DNA of 64,000 nt, from NCBI GenBank assembly GCA_017515285.1, contig JAFWGN010000005.1, positions 1 through 64,000 of the forward strand, in the 5' to 3' direction. Origin of the DNA: Candidatus Saccharimonadota bacterium (GTDB taxonomy: Bacteria; Patescibacteriota; Saccharimonadia; Saccharimonadales; Saccharimonadaceae). The position numbers and the translations under genes were made by a program. This document shows, in pieces, positions 7,721 to 16,107 of the stretch. Numbering within the stretch: the stretch's first letter is position 1; each line of letters begins with the position of its first letter. The notes beneath the pieces were generated by a model. That model searched no databases. It was not told the DNA's origin and saw only the letters and a program-made list of their open reading frames with translations.

Positions 7721-8677
7721 TTATAAATTAAATCTATCAGCGCTCCCGGACGTGTTGCGCGAGTTTGAACGCATGCGACGGTCGTCGCGACGCTTCAAGA
7801 AGATGCGGGCAACAATCGTGAGAATAATCAAGAGAATAATCGCGATGAACCAGAGCGGGCAGACGAAGACAATGGCGGATTTCGTCTCGGCGTCGTTCAT
7901 GAACTCGTTGGTCAGATTCACCTTCAAAACGCCAAGGCGAGGAATCTCGTCGATGACGAGGCTGACTTCGCGCTCGGTTTCGGGGAGAATGGACTTTGAA
8001 AGCGGGTCTCCGGTGTTGTCGTATATTAGGGCACCATTCAGTTGGTTTTCGATTTTTACAGTCATCACGGCGTCGGCATCGACGTTACCGGTGTTTTTGA
8101 ATTTAGCGCTCACGGTTAGCGGTGGGTTCAAAACAAAGGCAGGAATGTTAGTTCCGGAGATTTCGCCAGTTTGACGAGTCTCGCCGGAGATTTTCGCGGC
8201 AACGACGACGCCGGCGCCAGCAACGACCTTGACGTTTTGGTTTTCGGTGTTAGTGTCGCTAGTCTTAACAAAAATTACGGCGTGTTGGCTTCCGCCCGGA
8301 GCGTCCTCGGGAACATTAATCGTGTAGCTCACTATGTCGATATGGTTAGGGTCCACTGCCCCATCGGTCTTGTCGACTGTTATCCAATTGGTTATTTGAG
8401 TATATGCGTTACTAACACTATAAATTGGCGCATAATCAAGCCCGGTAACTTGGTACGGTGTAATCTCGATGTAATAATTGATAGTATTATTTCCAGTATT
8501 AGCGATGGTGAAATTATTTGTATAGCTTGCGCCGGGGTCGAGAGAAACGCGGTCGGTCGTTGGCGATATCTGGACGCCAGCTGCGCCGTTATCTACCGCA
8601 AATGCCTCCAGCGCGTGTGCAAAACTAAAAATAATAGCGCAGGCTGCAAGTAAGTATTTTAATCTGGTCCTTTTCAA
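7721..8677 (-). CDS. WxLIP/DUF916-like membrane-anchored surface protein 2
   Basis: 318 residues from a TTG start at 8677, chosen because AGGAGG stands 6 bases upstream and the reading frame has no ATG there. An open extension to 8734 covers the promoter and is rejected. Signal peptide (LKYLLAACAIIFSFAHALEAFA), then GVQISPTTDRVSLDPGAS, which matches the opening of its neighbours, a PGGSQHAVIFV segment corresponding to their EGGQY/AGGQY stretch, a TM helix near the end (LWFIAIILLIILTIVARIFL) and an Arg-rich tail. Its stop is 11 bases before the next paralogue's start. A -10 TATAAT lies at about 8705-8710, next to the terminator of the preceding gene, so it starts its own transcript. Confidence 0.6.
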   Translation of the reverse strand: MKRTRLKYLLAACAIIFSFAHALEAFAVDNGAAGVQISPTTDRVSLDPGASYTNNFTIANTGNNTINYYIEITPYQVTGLDYAPIYSVSNAYTQITNWITVDKTDGAVDPNHIDIVSYTINVPEDAPGGSQHAVIFVKTSDTNTENQNVKVVAGAGVVVAAKISGETRQTGEISGTNIPAFVLNPPLTVSAKFKNTGNVDADAVMTVKIENQLNGALIYDNTGDPLSKSILPETEREVSLVIDEIPRLGVLKVNLTNEFMNDAETKSAIVFVCPLWFIAIILLIILTIVARIFLKRRDDRRMRSNSRNTSGSADRFNL

Positions 8678-8726
8678 AACATACCTCCTAAACTTTGTAT
8701 ATTCTATTATAAAGTAACAGTTCAAA

Positions 8727-8756
8727 AAAAACAACCGCTTTTTAGCGGTTGTTTTT
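8727..8756 (-). terminator. Terminator of the 8771-9448 gene
   Basis: Stem AACAACCGCT/AGCGGTTGTT with flanking A and T runs, 15 bases beyond the stop of the small secreted protein gene. Confidence 0.85.
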
Positions 8757-8770
8757 AGAAAAGGTTACGC

Positions 8771-9448
8771 TTAGTCGGCAGTCGTAACGTTGTATTCGAT
8801 GACGGCTTCGTAAGTACCGGCCACCTGGTCAGAAGCAGCTTTGATACCAAAGTTTACATAGTGGTATTCGTCGTAAGAAGCGGTGCGGACGTTGCCTTTC
8901 GCCTTAATGACTCCGGTTGCATCTGGCGTCGGGATAGGATTCCAATTGCCCGAGAAATTTGCAGCGGCGGGGTTGGCGATGGCGGAGTATTCTTCGATAC
9001 CTTCTCCTGCGGCTTGGTGCATGGACTTGTAGCCCCAACCACCGTCGGTGCCAATCGTATCAGTCGCCTCGGCGATAGAGTCAATTGTGTTATTCGCATC
9101 ATAACGAGCGGAGGCGCCGTCGGTATTTCTATCTTTGCTATTATCTTTGATAAGGCGAAGATTGGCATCGTCAGCGGTTTTTGCGTTCATTGTAAGCCTA
9201 TAGTCGTTGTAGGTATTACCTTCAACCCTAAGCGTGTGAATGAGGGTGTTATTTGCGTCTCCGCCACGAGTTAACGAGACCTGGTTGGTTTGAATATTGC
9301 TCGAAACGGTAAGAGACAAAGACTCTTCGACAACAGCTTTAATCGTTTGCTCGCCGGTAGTTGCAGCGAAAGCGCCGAGCGGGAGCATTGCAACGCCGAG
9401 ACCAGCCACAACACCAAGTCCGGCAATAAGTTTTTTGGATTGAACCAT
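8771..9448 (-). CDS. Small secreted beta-sandwich protein (WxL-like partner candidate)
   Basis: 225 residues. Signal peptide MVQSKKLIAGLGVVAGLG...PLGAFA at 1-28, followed by a single beta-rich domain that ends without any TM helix (VAGTYEAVIEYNVTTAD). The start TTGEQTIKAVVEESLSLTVSS and the end G-T-Y-x-x-x-I-x-Y match the second secreted protein at 10430-11158 (start TIAQETVDVSVTINGVLALA, end ADTYTGSITYTLSV). Domains with this end occur in WxL-type and other non-covalent surface proteins, but the W-x-L motif itself is not seen. It is flanked by the WxLIP-like genes, suggesting partner binding. Own terminator at 8727-8756; probably highly expressed. Confidence 0.55.
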   Translation of the reverse strand: MVQSKKLIAGLGVVAGLGVAMLPLGAFAATTGEQTIKAVVEESLSLTVSSNIQTNQVSLTRGGDANNTLIHTLRVEGNTYNDYRLTMNAKTADDANLRLIKDNSKDRNTDGASARYDANNTIDSIAEATDTIGTDGGWGYKSMHQAAGEGIEEYSAIANPAAANFSGNWNPIPTPDATGVIKAKGNVRTASYDEYHYVNFGIKAASDQVAGTYEAVIEYNVTTAD

Positions 9449-9564
9449 TTTTGTTTTCCTTTTTTATTTTTAGTTTTTATTTATGACCTTTTGTATTTTC
9501 TATTATACGCTTACGGTTAATAATGTCAAGACTTTTTCCTCGCGAATTTAAAATTATATTAAAA

Positions 9565-10443
9565 TCAATCTTCTTCCGGTTCCGGCTTCGGGCCGAGGCG
9601 GCGATATTTACGGATGCGCTCGACGATAGTGAAAATCACCGAGGCGAGAAAGACGAGGGCGAGACAGATAAACCAGGTCGGGGCGACAAGGACGAGAGTT
9701 TCCGTCCGGTCGATGCGGTCGCCAAAATCGATGTCTTGTTGGACACGGAAGAGGCCGAGAAGAGGGGTTTCCTCCCAAGTTTTCTCGGAATAGAGGGTCG
9801 TGTCGGGGATGACGACGCTGTGTTTCGGGGCTTCGTCGTTCGTATAAACCTCTTCGTTCGAGAAGAGCGGGAAGACGCGGAGGACGTAGGACACGGGGAG
9901 GTGGACGTTGCCGGTGTTTTCGACGAGAGAAGTGGTCTTTATCGGTTGGTTAAAATAGAACATGCCAACGTTATTCTCGAGGACGGTTCCCTCTTCGACG
10001 GTGTTGCCTTCGACGGTGGTATATAATAAGACGGCGACGCGAGATTTGTTTTCAATTGAGACGCCGGGCGAGCCGTTGGTTCCGGTCGGGGTGACGGGCG
10101 AGACGAGAAAACTTGCGTATTGGCCACCGGCGGGGGCATCGCTCGGGACAGTGATTTTGAATTTGATGGCGCGGCGCTCGGCGACTTCGAGAGCGCCGGA
10201 GACCTCTTCGATTTCGATCCAATCGACGATTTGGTTATAATCGTCGCGTTCGGAAAAAGATAAATCGTAGAATTCGTTTTCGAAAGTTAGAGGGGCGGGA
10301 GCGACGGAAAATTCGAGGGATTTGCCATCGAGGTTCGGGTTCGTGATAAAAAACTCCCCCTCGTAAACTTCGCCCGGTTTTAAGTCAACAGAAATTAGCC
10401 CAGGCGAAACGGCGAGGGAGAGGGGGGTGTTAACTTGCTGCAT
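9565..10443 (-). CDS. WxLIP/DUF916-like protein 3, lacking its own signal peptide
   Basis: 292 residues. The opening MQQVNTPLSLAVSPGLISVDLKPGE goes straight into the domain that follows the signal peptide in its two paralogues. AGGQYASFLVSP matches their EGGQY/GGSQ stretch, and the C-terminal TM (WFICLALVFLASVIFTIVE) and charged tail are kept. No signal peptide or Shine-Dalgarno site is visible, and the frame is closed by a stop 18 bases upstream. The first 14 bases overlap the end of the secreted-protein gene in a +1 frame. Export may rely on the TM alone, on a missed start, or on a +1 frameshift that fuses it to the preceding protein; the sequence does not decide. Confidence 0.55.
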   Translation of the reverse strand: MQQVNTPLSLAVSPGLISVDLKPGEVYEGEFFITNPNLDGKSLEFSVAPAPLTFENEFYDLSFSERDDYNQIVDWIEIEEVSGALEVAERRAIKFKITVPSDAPAGGQYASFLVSPVTPTGTNGSPGVSIENKSRVAVLLYTTVEGNTVEEGTVLENNVGMFYFNQPIKTTSLVENTGNVHLPVSYVLRVFPLFSNEEVYTNDEAPKHSVVIPDTTLYSEKTWEETPLLGLFRVQQDIDFGDRIDRTETLVLVAPTWFICLALVFLASVIFTIVERIRKYRRLGPKPEPEED

Positions 10444-11158
10444 TGACTGATAAAGTGTAGGTTATGGAGCCGGTGTAAGTGTCGGCAGGAGTTGAAGAAC
10501 CGGCGGAGACGCTATAAACGGCGTTGAAAGATTGCGTTCCGATGTAGGTGTAGGCGCCGTTTACGGGGCCGGTGAATGTATTTCCGGTGACGACGGTTTT
10601 GTTGGTTGAAGTGGAAATCGGGATGGTTTCGAAGTCGGCGTAGTTGATTCCGGTTGCGGTATAGGCGGCGAGAGCGCCACCGCCATTTGAGACCGGGACG
10701 ATTTTCATGAGCCAGTTGGAGTTGGAGCCGTCGTGTCCGTTGGCCTTGTTGGAAAGGATTTTATGGGCGTTTGAAGCACCGCCGACCATGGTCGCGTAGG
10801 AGTTATTGTTGGTGTCGGATTCGGCGGTGACCTTCCAACCGTTTTCGCAGCCGGGGTAGGTTGTCCCGCTCTCTGTGTAAGTTAGGTAGTTACAGGTTAC
10901 TTCGTAAGTCGTCGTCCCGAAATCGTCAGCGGCAGTGCGGGCGTAGATTGAGCCGGAATAGATGTTATTTGTCTCGTCGTAAGAGGAAGAGGTTCCGGCG
11001 ACATTGTTCGTCGCGGCGAGGGCAAGAACGCCGTTAATCGTTACGCTTACGTCCACGGTTTCTTGGGCGATAGTCGTGGCGTGAGTCCCGAGTGGCAAAA
11101 GCGTCGCGGCAAGTCCGAGCAGAATCCCATTTATTGCAACAAGTCTTGACGACTTCAT
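10430..11158 (-). CDS. Small secreted beta-sandwich protein 2, partner of WxLIP-like 3
   Basis: 242 residues from the ATG at 11158, preferred because GAGGTG is 8 bases upstream; the ATG at 11164 is only 2 bases from it. Signal peptide MKSSRLVAINGILLGLAATLLPLGTHA in outline, then one Ser/Thr/Asn-rich beta domain ending TYTGSITYTLSVNAAS. It contains two cysteines (about C131 and C142, in TCNY and YPGCENG) that could form a disulfide. It resembles the 8771-9448 protein in size, signal and end. The stop codon TAA is followed by C and overlaps the start of the next gene in the +1 frame. Confidence 0.55.
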   Translation of the reverse strand: MKSSRLVAINGILLGLAATLLPLGTHATTIAQETVDVSVTINGVLALAATNNVAGTSSSYDETNNIYSGSIYARTAADDFGTTTYEVTCNYLTYTESGTTYPGCENGWKVTAESDTNNNSYATMVGGASNAHKILSNKANGHDGSNSNWLMKIVPVSNGGGALAAYTATGINYADFETIPISTSTNKTVVTGNTFTGPVNGAYTYIGTQSFNAVYSVSAGSSTPADTYTGSITYTLSVNAAS

Positions 11159-11251
11159 TATCATTTCACCTCTTTTTTTATTTTCTATACTTTTATTTTA
11201 CACAAGCGGAATAAAAATGTCAATGGTTTTTCCCAAGTTTTTTTATGGATT

Positions 11252-14200
11252 TTACTCTGTTCGGAGGGCTTCAACGGGGTCTTTTTTCGCGGCGGAGCGG
11301 GCGGGAATAAAGCCACCGACGAGTGTTAAAATAATGCTTAAAATAACAAGCGAAGCGGCGCTTGCGGCGGGTAAAGCGGCGGAAATATCGATGCCGCCGG
11401 TGAAGTGAGCGAGAATACCGTTGATAATGGGGATGAGCGAATAGGAGACGCCGATGCCAATTAATCCCGCGAGAAGTCCAATGATGACGGTTTCGGCGTT
11501 GAAGATGCTGGAAATGTTACGTTTTGAGGCGCCCATGGCGCGGAGGATGCCGATTTCTTTGGTGCGTTCGAAGACGGAGATATAAGTAATGACGCCGATC
11601 ATAATCGAAGAGACAACGAGCGAGATGGAGACGAAGGCGATGAGGACGTAAGAGACGGCGTCAACGATGACCTTGATGGAGCTCATGAGGATTCCGGCGG
11701 TGTCGGAAAAGTTGATAATCTTATCTTTTTCTCCGGCGGCTTCGACCATGTCGTTGTATTTGTTGATGAAGGCGATAAAGTTTTCTTTGCCTTCGAAACT
11801 CGCGAAATAGATAGAGATTGAACTTGGTTCATCGCGGTCCTGGAAGCCGAGTTTTAAGAGGTTGTTCTTGGCGGTCGAGTCGGTTTTGTTGAGCATACTG
11901 GAGACGACGCGCATAAGTTCGTCTTCGGTGAAGTTGAGTTTGAAAGCGCTCGTGATTTTTTGCGGGTCGATATTGAAACTTTTAGCGAAAGAGTTACTAA
12001 TAGTTTCGGTGAGGGTTGCGACTTTTTGCATGACTTCGAGTTTGGCCTTCATTTCCGTCATTCGGATTGCGAGTTGCTCTTCGAGGGTGACGATTGGGGT
12101 GCTTTGGCGGAAGAAGCGGGAGTAGATGCGGAATAATGTGTCGCTAATCGTGGCGCGGTCGCCGGTTTTGATAAGGTTCGACAAATCTAGGTTTTCGAGC
12201 GATTCAAGGTCGAGGTTTTCTATTTCGAGCGAGAAGTCGAACGTGAGAATATTGTAAAGTGAGACGTAATTGCCGAGGTATGATTCGAGGACGCCTTTGA
12301 GGGCGAGACGGAAGCCCTCCTTCGGGAAATGAAAATCGGTTTCGAGGGCGGCGAGGTCGGCGGAGACTTCGTAAGTCGCGAGGTAGGTTTCGACGATGGT
12401 CGGGATGTCGGCGCGGTCGATATAGCGCCGAGATGTTAGAACGGGGTATTCTTCCGTGCCGAGGTTGACTTCCTCGGTGGTTTCGACGGAGGCGACGACG
12501 CCGGTGAGGCTTTTTTCTAGGAGTTCCACGAGCCTGTCCTTTGCGGGAGTAATGTCGGCGGTAACGGAATTGCCAATTTCTAGCATCTGCTTCTTGACCT
12601 CGGTGGCGACGGCGTTTTGGTCGATGGTGATATTGAAGGCTTGTTGGAGTTTTTCGGTATCAACCGTAACGAGGTCCTCGAAAGCATAGTCGAAACGACC
12701 GGTTTCTTGGTCGAAGCGGGCGCCAGAGAAGACATCGACCTCTTCGTCTTTTAATTGTTTTTGGACAATTTCCGAATCCTTGGCGGAGTTAATTATGAAG
12801 TCAATGAGGCTTGACTGGTAACCGATTCCGGGTTGAAGTATGGCGGACATGGAGCCATTTTTAGGGTAAACGACGCCGGAGATTTTGAGCTTGACGGCGC
12901 TTTCGAAGGCTTGTTTGACGAATTCTTTGTCGCCCGACATATCTTCATAGACGCCGTATTTGTCGTTGTATTTATAGAGTTCGTAGGGCAAGATAAGGCG
13001 GAGGTCGAGGTTTAGGAAATCTTCGTAGTTCATCGTGAGCGGTTCGGATTTAATATCGACGGATTCGCCGGACATGAGTTTTGTCACCATGGTTGAGAGT
13101 TCGTTAGTGTCTTTGAGGCCGATGGAGTAGGCGAGGAGGTCGGTGATAGCGTGTTCCGAAGAGAGGACGAGAACCATTTCGTTATAGTTCTCTGGCCAAT
13201 GGCCGGCTTTGAGTTCGTAATTCTTTTCGAGAGCGGCGCGGTCTTCGGTTATTTTAGAGAAGACGGAAGCGTAGCCTGAGAAGCTCGCCATCATGTTGCT
13301 ACCGCCGAACATAGAGGAGAAAAGGTTGCTTGGGTTGAGTTTTGCGAGGGTGTTGGTGCCGTCGATGGTGTAGATGAGTGGATCGACGGAGTAATTGTAT
13401 TCTAAAGAGGTAACGTCGTCTTTGTAGTCGTTGGCGTGGTCTTCGAGGTGGTGCTTGAAACTTTTGAGGTCGTTCGTCGCGACCGAGCGAAGAGTGTTGG
13501 CGAGGAATTGGTATTCGACGACGTCTTTGCCGGATTGCTCGAGAATTGAGAGAGCGGACTTTGAATCGTCTTCGGGAGGCATGAGGAGCGTGGCGATTGA
13601 GAAGGATTCGTCGCGGATGCCGAGTGGATAGGAGCTCAGGGTTTCTTCTTGGACGCCATCGACGTAGTTTTGGAAGCCGGTCGAGACCGCCAAGATGAGG
13701 GCGATGCCGATGATGCCAATTGAGGCGGCGAGAGAGACGAGAAGCGTGCGCTTTTTCTTGGTCAGGAGGTTATTTCCGGAGAGGGTGAAGGCGGTAAACA
13801 TCGACATGGCGGTTTTGCCGTGTTTTTGTTTCCGAACTTTGGCGGGTTCTTTCTCGAGTTCCTTCTTTTTGGCCGGGTTCGAATCGGAGATGATTTTGCC
13901 GTCTTTTAAATTGATAATTCGAGTTGAGTATTCTTCCGCGAGTTCGGGGTTGTGCGTTACCATGATAACGAGGCGGGTTTTTGAGACCGTTTTGAGAATC
14001 TTCATGATTTGGACGCTGGTCTCGGAGTCGAGGGCGCCGGTTGGTTCGTCGGCGAGAATGATGTCCGGGTCGTTGACGAGGGCGCGGGCGATGGCGACGC
14101 GTTGCATTTGACCGCCGGAAAGTTGAGCAGGGCGCTTGTGGACATGTTCGCCGAGGCCAACATCTTCAAGAGCCTTTTTGGCGCGGGCGATTCCCTCTTT

Positions 14201-14545
14201 TTTGGAGATTCCCGAGACGGTGAGGGCGAGGCGGACGTTGTTCAAAATTGATTGGTGCGGAATTAGGTTGTAACTTTGGAAGACGAAGCCGATGCGATGG
14301 TTTCTATATGAGTCCCAGTTGGCATCATTGTAGCGTTTAGTGGAGACGCCAGAGACGAGCAGATTTCCGTCGGTGTAGCCGTCGAGGCCACCGATGATGT
14401 TTAGGAGAGTGGTTTTTCCAGAGCCGGAGGGTCCCAAAATGCTCGCGAACTCACTCCTGCGGAAGTTCAGCGAAATACCATCGAGCGCTTTCTGCTCGAA
14501 ATCGCCGGTATTATAAACCTTGGTGATTTTTCTTAACTCTAACAT
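11252..14545 (-). CDS. MacB-like ABC transporter, ATPase fused to an FtsX-type permease
   Basis: 1097 residues. ATPase domain 1-225: Walker A GPSGSGKTT at 38-46, signature LSGGQ at 142-146, Walker B DIILADEP at 161-168, and a MacB/LolD-type D-loop (TGALD). A TM helix follows at about 267-290, then a very long extracytoplasmic region of about 650 residues with many charged and helical segments, and a C-terminal FtsX domain with three TMs (about 955-1090). It has the type VII ABC form (mechanotransmission rather than transport through the membrane), as in MacB and peptide-antibiotic exporters. The external region is far larger than MacB's. Substrate unknown. The start codon is preceded by AAATAGAG only, and no partner genes are adjacent. 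Confidence 0.85.
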   Translation of the reverse strand: MLELRKITKVYNTGDFEQKALDGISLNFRRSEFASILGPSGSGKTTLLNIIGGLDGYTDGNLLVSGVSTKRYNDANWDSYRNHRIGFVFQSYNLIPHQSILNNVRLALTVSGISKKEGIARAKKALEDVGLGEHVHKRPAQLSGGQMQRVAIARALVNDPDIILADEPTGALDSETSVQIMKILKTVSKTRLVIMVTHNPELAEEYSTRIINLKDGKIISDSNPAKKKELEKEPAKVRKQKHGKTAMSMFTAFTLSGNNLLTKKKRTLLVSLAASIGIIGIALILAVSTGFQNYVDGVQEETLSSYPLGIRDESFSIATLLMPPEDDSKSALSILEQSGKDVVEYQFLANTLRSVATNDLKSFKHHLEDHANDYKDDVTSLEYNYSVDPLIYTIDGTNTLAKLNPSNLFSSMFGGSNMMASFSGYASVFSKITEDRAALEKNYELKAGHWPENYNEMVLVLSSEHAITDLLAYSIGLKDTNELSTMVTKLMSGESVDIKSEPLTMNYEDFLNLDLRLILPYELYKYNDKYGVYEDMSGDKEFVKQAFESAVKLKISGVVYPKNGSMSAILQPGIGYQSSLIDFIINSAKDSEIVQKQLKDEEVDVFSGARFDQETGRFDYAFEDLVTVDTEKLQQAFNITIDQNAVATEVKKQMLEIGNSVTADITPAKDRLVELLEKSLTGVVASVETTEEVNLGTEEYPVLTSRRYIDRADIPTIVETYLATYEVSADLAALETDFHFPKEGFRLALKGVLESYLGNYVSLYNILTFDFSLEIENLDLESLENLDLSNLIKTGDRATISDTLFRIYSRFFRQSTPIVTLEEQLAIRMTEMKAKLEVMQKVATLTETISNSFAKSFNIDPQKITSAFKLNFTEDELMRVVSSMLNKTDSTAKNNLLKLGFQDRDEPSSISIYFASFEGKENFIAFINKYNDMVEAAGEKDKIINFSDTAGILMSSIKVIVDAVSYVLIAFVSISLVVSSIMIGVITYISVFERTKEIGILRAMGASKRNISSIFNAETVIIGLLAGLIGIGVSYSLIPIINGILAHFTGGIDISAALPAASAASLVILSIILTLVGGFIPARSAAKKDPVEALRTE

Positions 14546-14637
14546 CTCTATTTCTTGTGTATATATTATATATGTATTTTATGTATAATGCAATTATGAT
14601 ATTATAGTAATAGTAATTATTATTTGGAGGTATTTTG

Positions 14638-15744
14638 ATGTTTAATCCCAATGCACGAAAAACGGTTTCGGATTATGAGCGTGTAGAAAATACATTGGCG
14701 GAACTTACGCCCGACCCGCGAGATTTTGAGGAGCAGGTTTATCCGACGGAAGACGTCAGGAGTGACGTTAAACAACTCGACAATTATCGACGCACTCCGG
14801 AATACAAAAGAGGCGGAGAGCGTTCGGACGCTAAACTTTTGGAAAAAACTTTTACGGACATGGTTGAGCGGGGCGACTGGTTCGGCGAAGAAGAAGCGTA
14901 TGGGGATGACCCGGATTATCTCGCGCTGATTACCTTCCCTACCGCCGACATCGACGATGCGTTTAATCATATTGACGTGATTGGGATGATTAGCAACGAA
15001 ACGACGGAGCACGAGACAATGCCGTTCGCGATTGACCTAACTTATAATACCGACAACGCAAAAATGGCGCAAAAGTTCAGGTGGAGACATGTTTATGGAA
15101 AAAAGCCGGGCGTGCCGGAGGAGGTTTCCGAGTTCGGCGATTGCTATATGGATAAAGATTACTATGGGAGAGATGTTTTGAGGGGGCGGGCGCTTTCGCT
15201 GAAAAATAGGTATGGACTTAAAGTACCGGGTTTTTCTTCGGCTAAATATTTTGAAGATAAGAATAATCCTTGGGATCCGATGCATGATAAGGGGCGGATT
15301 GATGTCATGCCACGCTTCGTGGTTGGCTACTCGACTGAGATTGCCGACGTTTTGTCCGTCGGGATGCCGAGCGAGGAGTATCGAAAGAGGTATGGCGAGG
15401 AGGACTTTTTGAGGAGAAAGATGGAATATAGGAACGCCGAGCGGCGCGCAAAATGGTGCACGTTGCTCGAGTGTCGCGAACAGGCGTGTGATATTCGTTT
15501 TATGTTGGAGCATATGGACAGTGAAGAAACAAAATGGATGAATCCCGAAGAGTTGGAAAAGGCGAAGAAACAGATTGTTGCGATGGATGCGTATTTCACA
15601 AAGGCAGTTGAGCTAGCCACTCAAAAGGCGCAGGACGATCCGGAGGAGATGGCGGCGATGAATTATGCCGACAGGGATGTCGTTCGTCAAGCGACTAAAC
15701 ATCATAGTTTTGAGACTTATGTTGCGAAGGGGTGGAGTAAATAG
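14638..15744 (+). CDS. Hypothetical acidic soluble protein
   Basis: 368 residues from the ATG at 14638, with GGAGG 7 bases upstream; the TTG at 14635 is a less likely start. No signal or TM helix. Rich in Asp, Glu, Tyr and Arg. The segment FPTADIDDAFNHIDVIGM...FAIDLTYNTD (about residues 99-142) has the spacing D-D, ID-V, x-ID-T that I have seen in cytosolic hypothetical proteins of CPR bacteria and that could be a PD-(D/E)xK-like core, but this is a guess. The C-terminal third is helical and contains CTLLECREQACD. It is transcribed opposite to all neighbours from a divergent AT-rich promoter region (14546-14625) shared with the ABC transporter. Confidence 0.6.
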   Translation: MFNPNARKTVSDYERVENTLAELTPDPRDFEEQVYPTEDVRSDVKQLDNYRRTPEYKRGGERSDAKLLEKTFTDMVERGDWFGEEEAYGDDPDYLALITFPTADIDDAFNHIDVIGMISNETTEHETMPFAIDLTYNTDNAKMAQKFRWRHVYGKKPGVPEEVSEFGDCYMDKDYYGRDVLRGRALSLKNRYGLKVPGFSSAKYFEDKNNPWDPMHDKGRIDVMPRFVVGYSTEIADVLSVGMPSEEYRKRYGEEDFLRRKMEYRNAERRAKWCTLLECREQACDIRFMLEHMDSEETKWMNPEELEKAKKQIVAMDAYFTKAVELATQKAQDDPEEMAAMNYADRDVVRQATKHHSFETYVAKGWSK

Positions 15745-15782
15745 GTTTTTAAAGTCTAGTCAGGGCACGTCAAATAAAAAAC

Positions 15783-15805
15783 AATCCCCTTTGGGGGATT
15801 TTTTA
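15783..15805 (+). terminator. Terminator of the hypothetical gene 14638-15744
   Basis: Stem AATCCCC/GGGGATT with a 4-base loop followed by TTTT, 38 bases after the stop codon. Confidence 0.75.
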
Positions 15806-15959
15806 ATCTGGTGCGCCTGACTAGAAATCGTTCGCTTCGCGAACTCCTCGCCGGCGGCGCCTCGGAAAATCCAGAACAAGTTCTGGATTTTCTCTCGGCT
15901 TCTTGGCGAGACGAACTACGTTCTCGTCTAGTCAGGGGCATTAATCATAAAAATAAAAC

Positions 15960-15976
15960 AAGACCCTTCGGGTCTT
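15960..15976 (-). terminator. Terminator of tRNA-Leu(GAG)
   Basis: Stem AAGACCC/GGGTCTT just downstream of the tRNA 3' end on the minus strand, followed by a T-rich run (TGTTTTATTTTT). Confidence 0.75.
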
Positions 15977-15988
15977 TTTTTATTTTTA

Positions 15989-16078
15989 TGGTGCGCCTGA
16001 CTAGACTCGAACTAGCACAGCTTTAAAATCGCCACTACCACCTCAAGGTAGCGTGTCTACCAATTCCACCACAGGCGC
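15989..16078 (-). tRNA. tRNA-Leu (anticodon GAG)
   Basis: Class II tRNA with acceptor GCGCCTG paired to CAGGCGC, anticodon loop TTGAGGT between CTACC and GGTAG, a long variable arm, a TTCGAGT T-loop, and encoded CCA. Confidence 0.93.
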
Positions 16079-16107
16079 ACGGATTGTAAAAGTATAGGGT
16101 TATTATA

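Larger units (their letters stand above)
15751..16005. repeat. Nested inverted and direct repeats derived from the tRNA-Leu 3' end
   Basis: The 17-base sequence at the tRNA-Leu 3' end (15989-16005) recurs directly at 15809-15825. Inverted, nearly perfect copies of about 15 bases lie at 15752-15766 and 15927-15941. Each inverted-direct pair encloses a terminator hairpin (15783-15805 and 15960-15976). Between the two units is an extra perfect 12-bp inverted repeat (AAAATCCAGAAC) and a GTTCGCTTCGCGAAC palindrome. This looks like a duplicated hairpin-forming unit rather than coding DNA. Confidence 0.65.

Noticed and set aside
15809-16005. Integrated phage or island between the tRNA-Leu direct repeats
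   Set aside because: Only about 160 bases lie between the direct repeats and there is no integrase gene.
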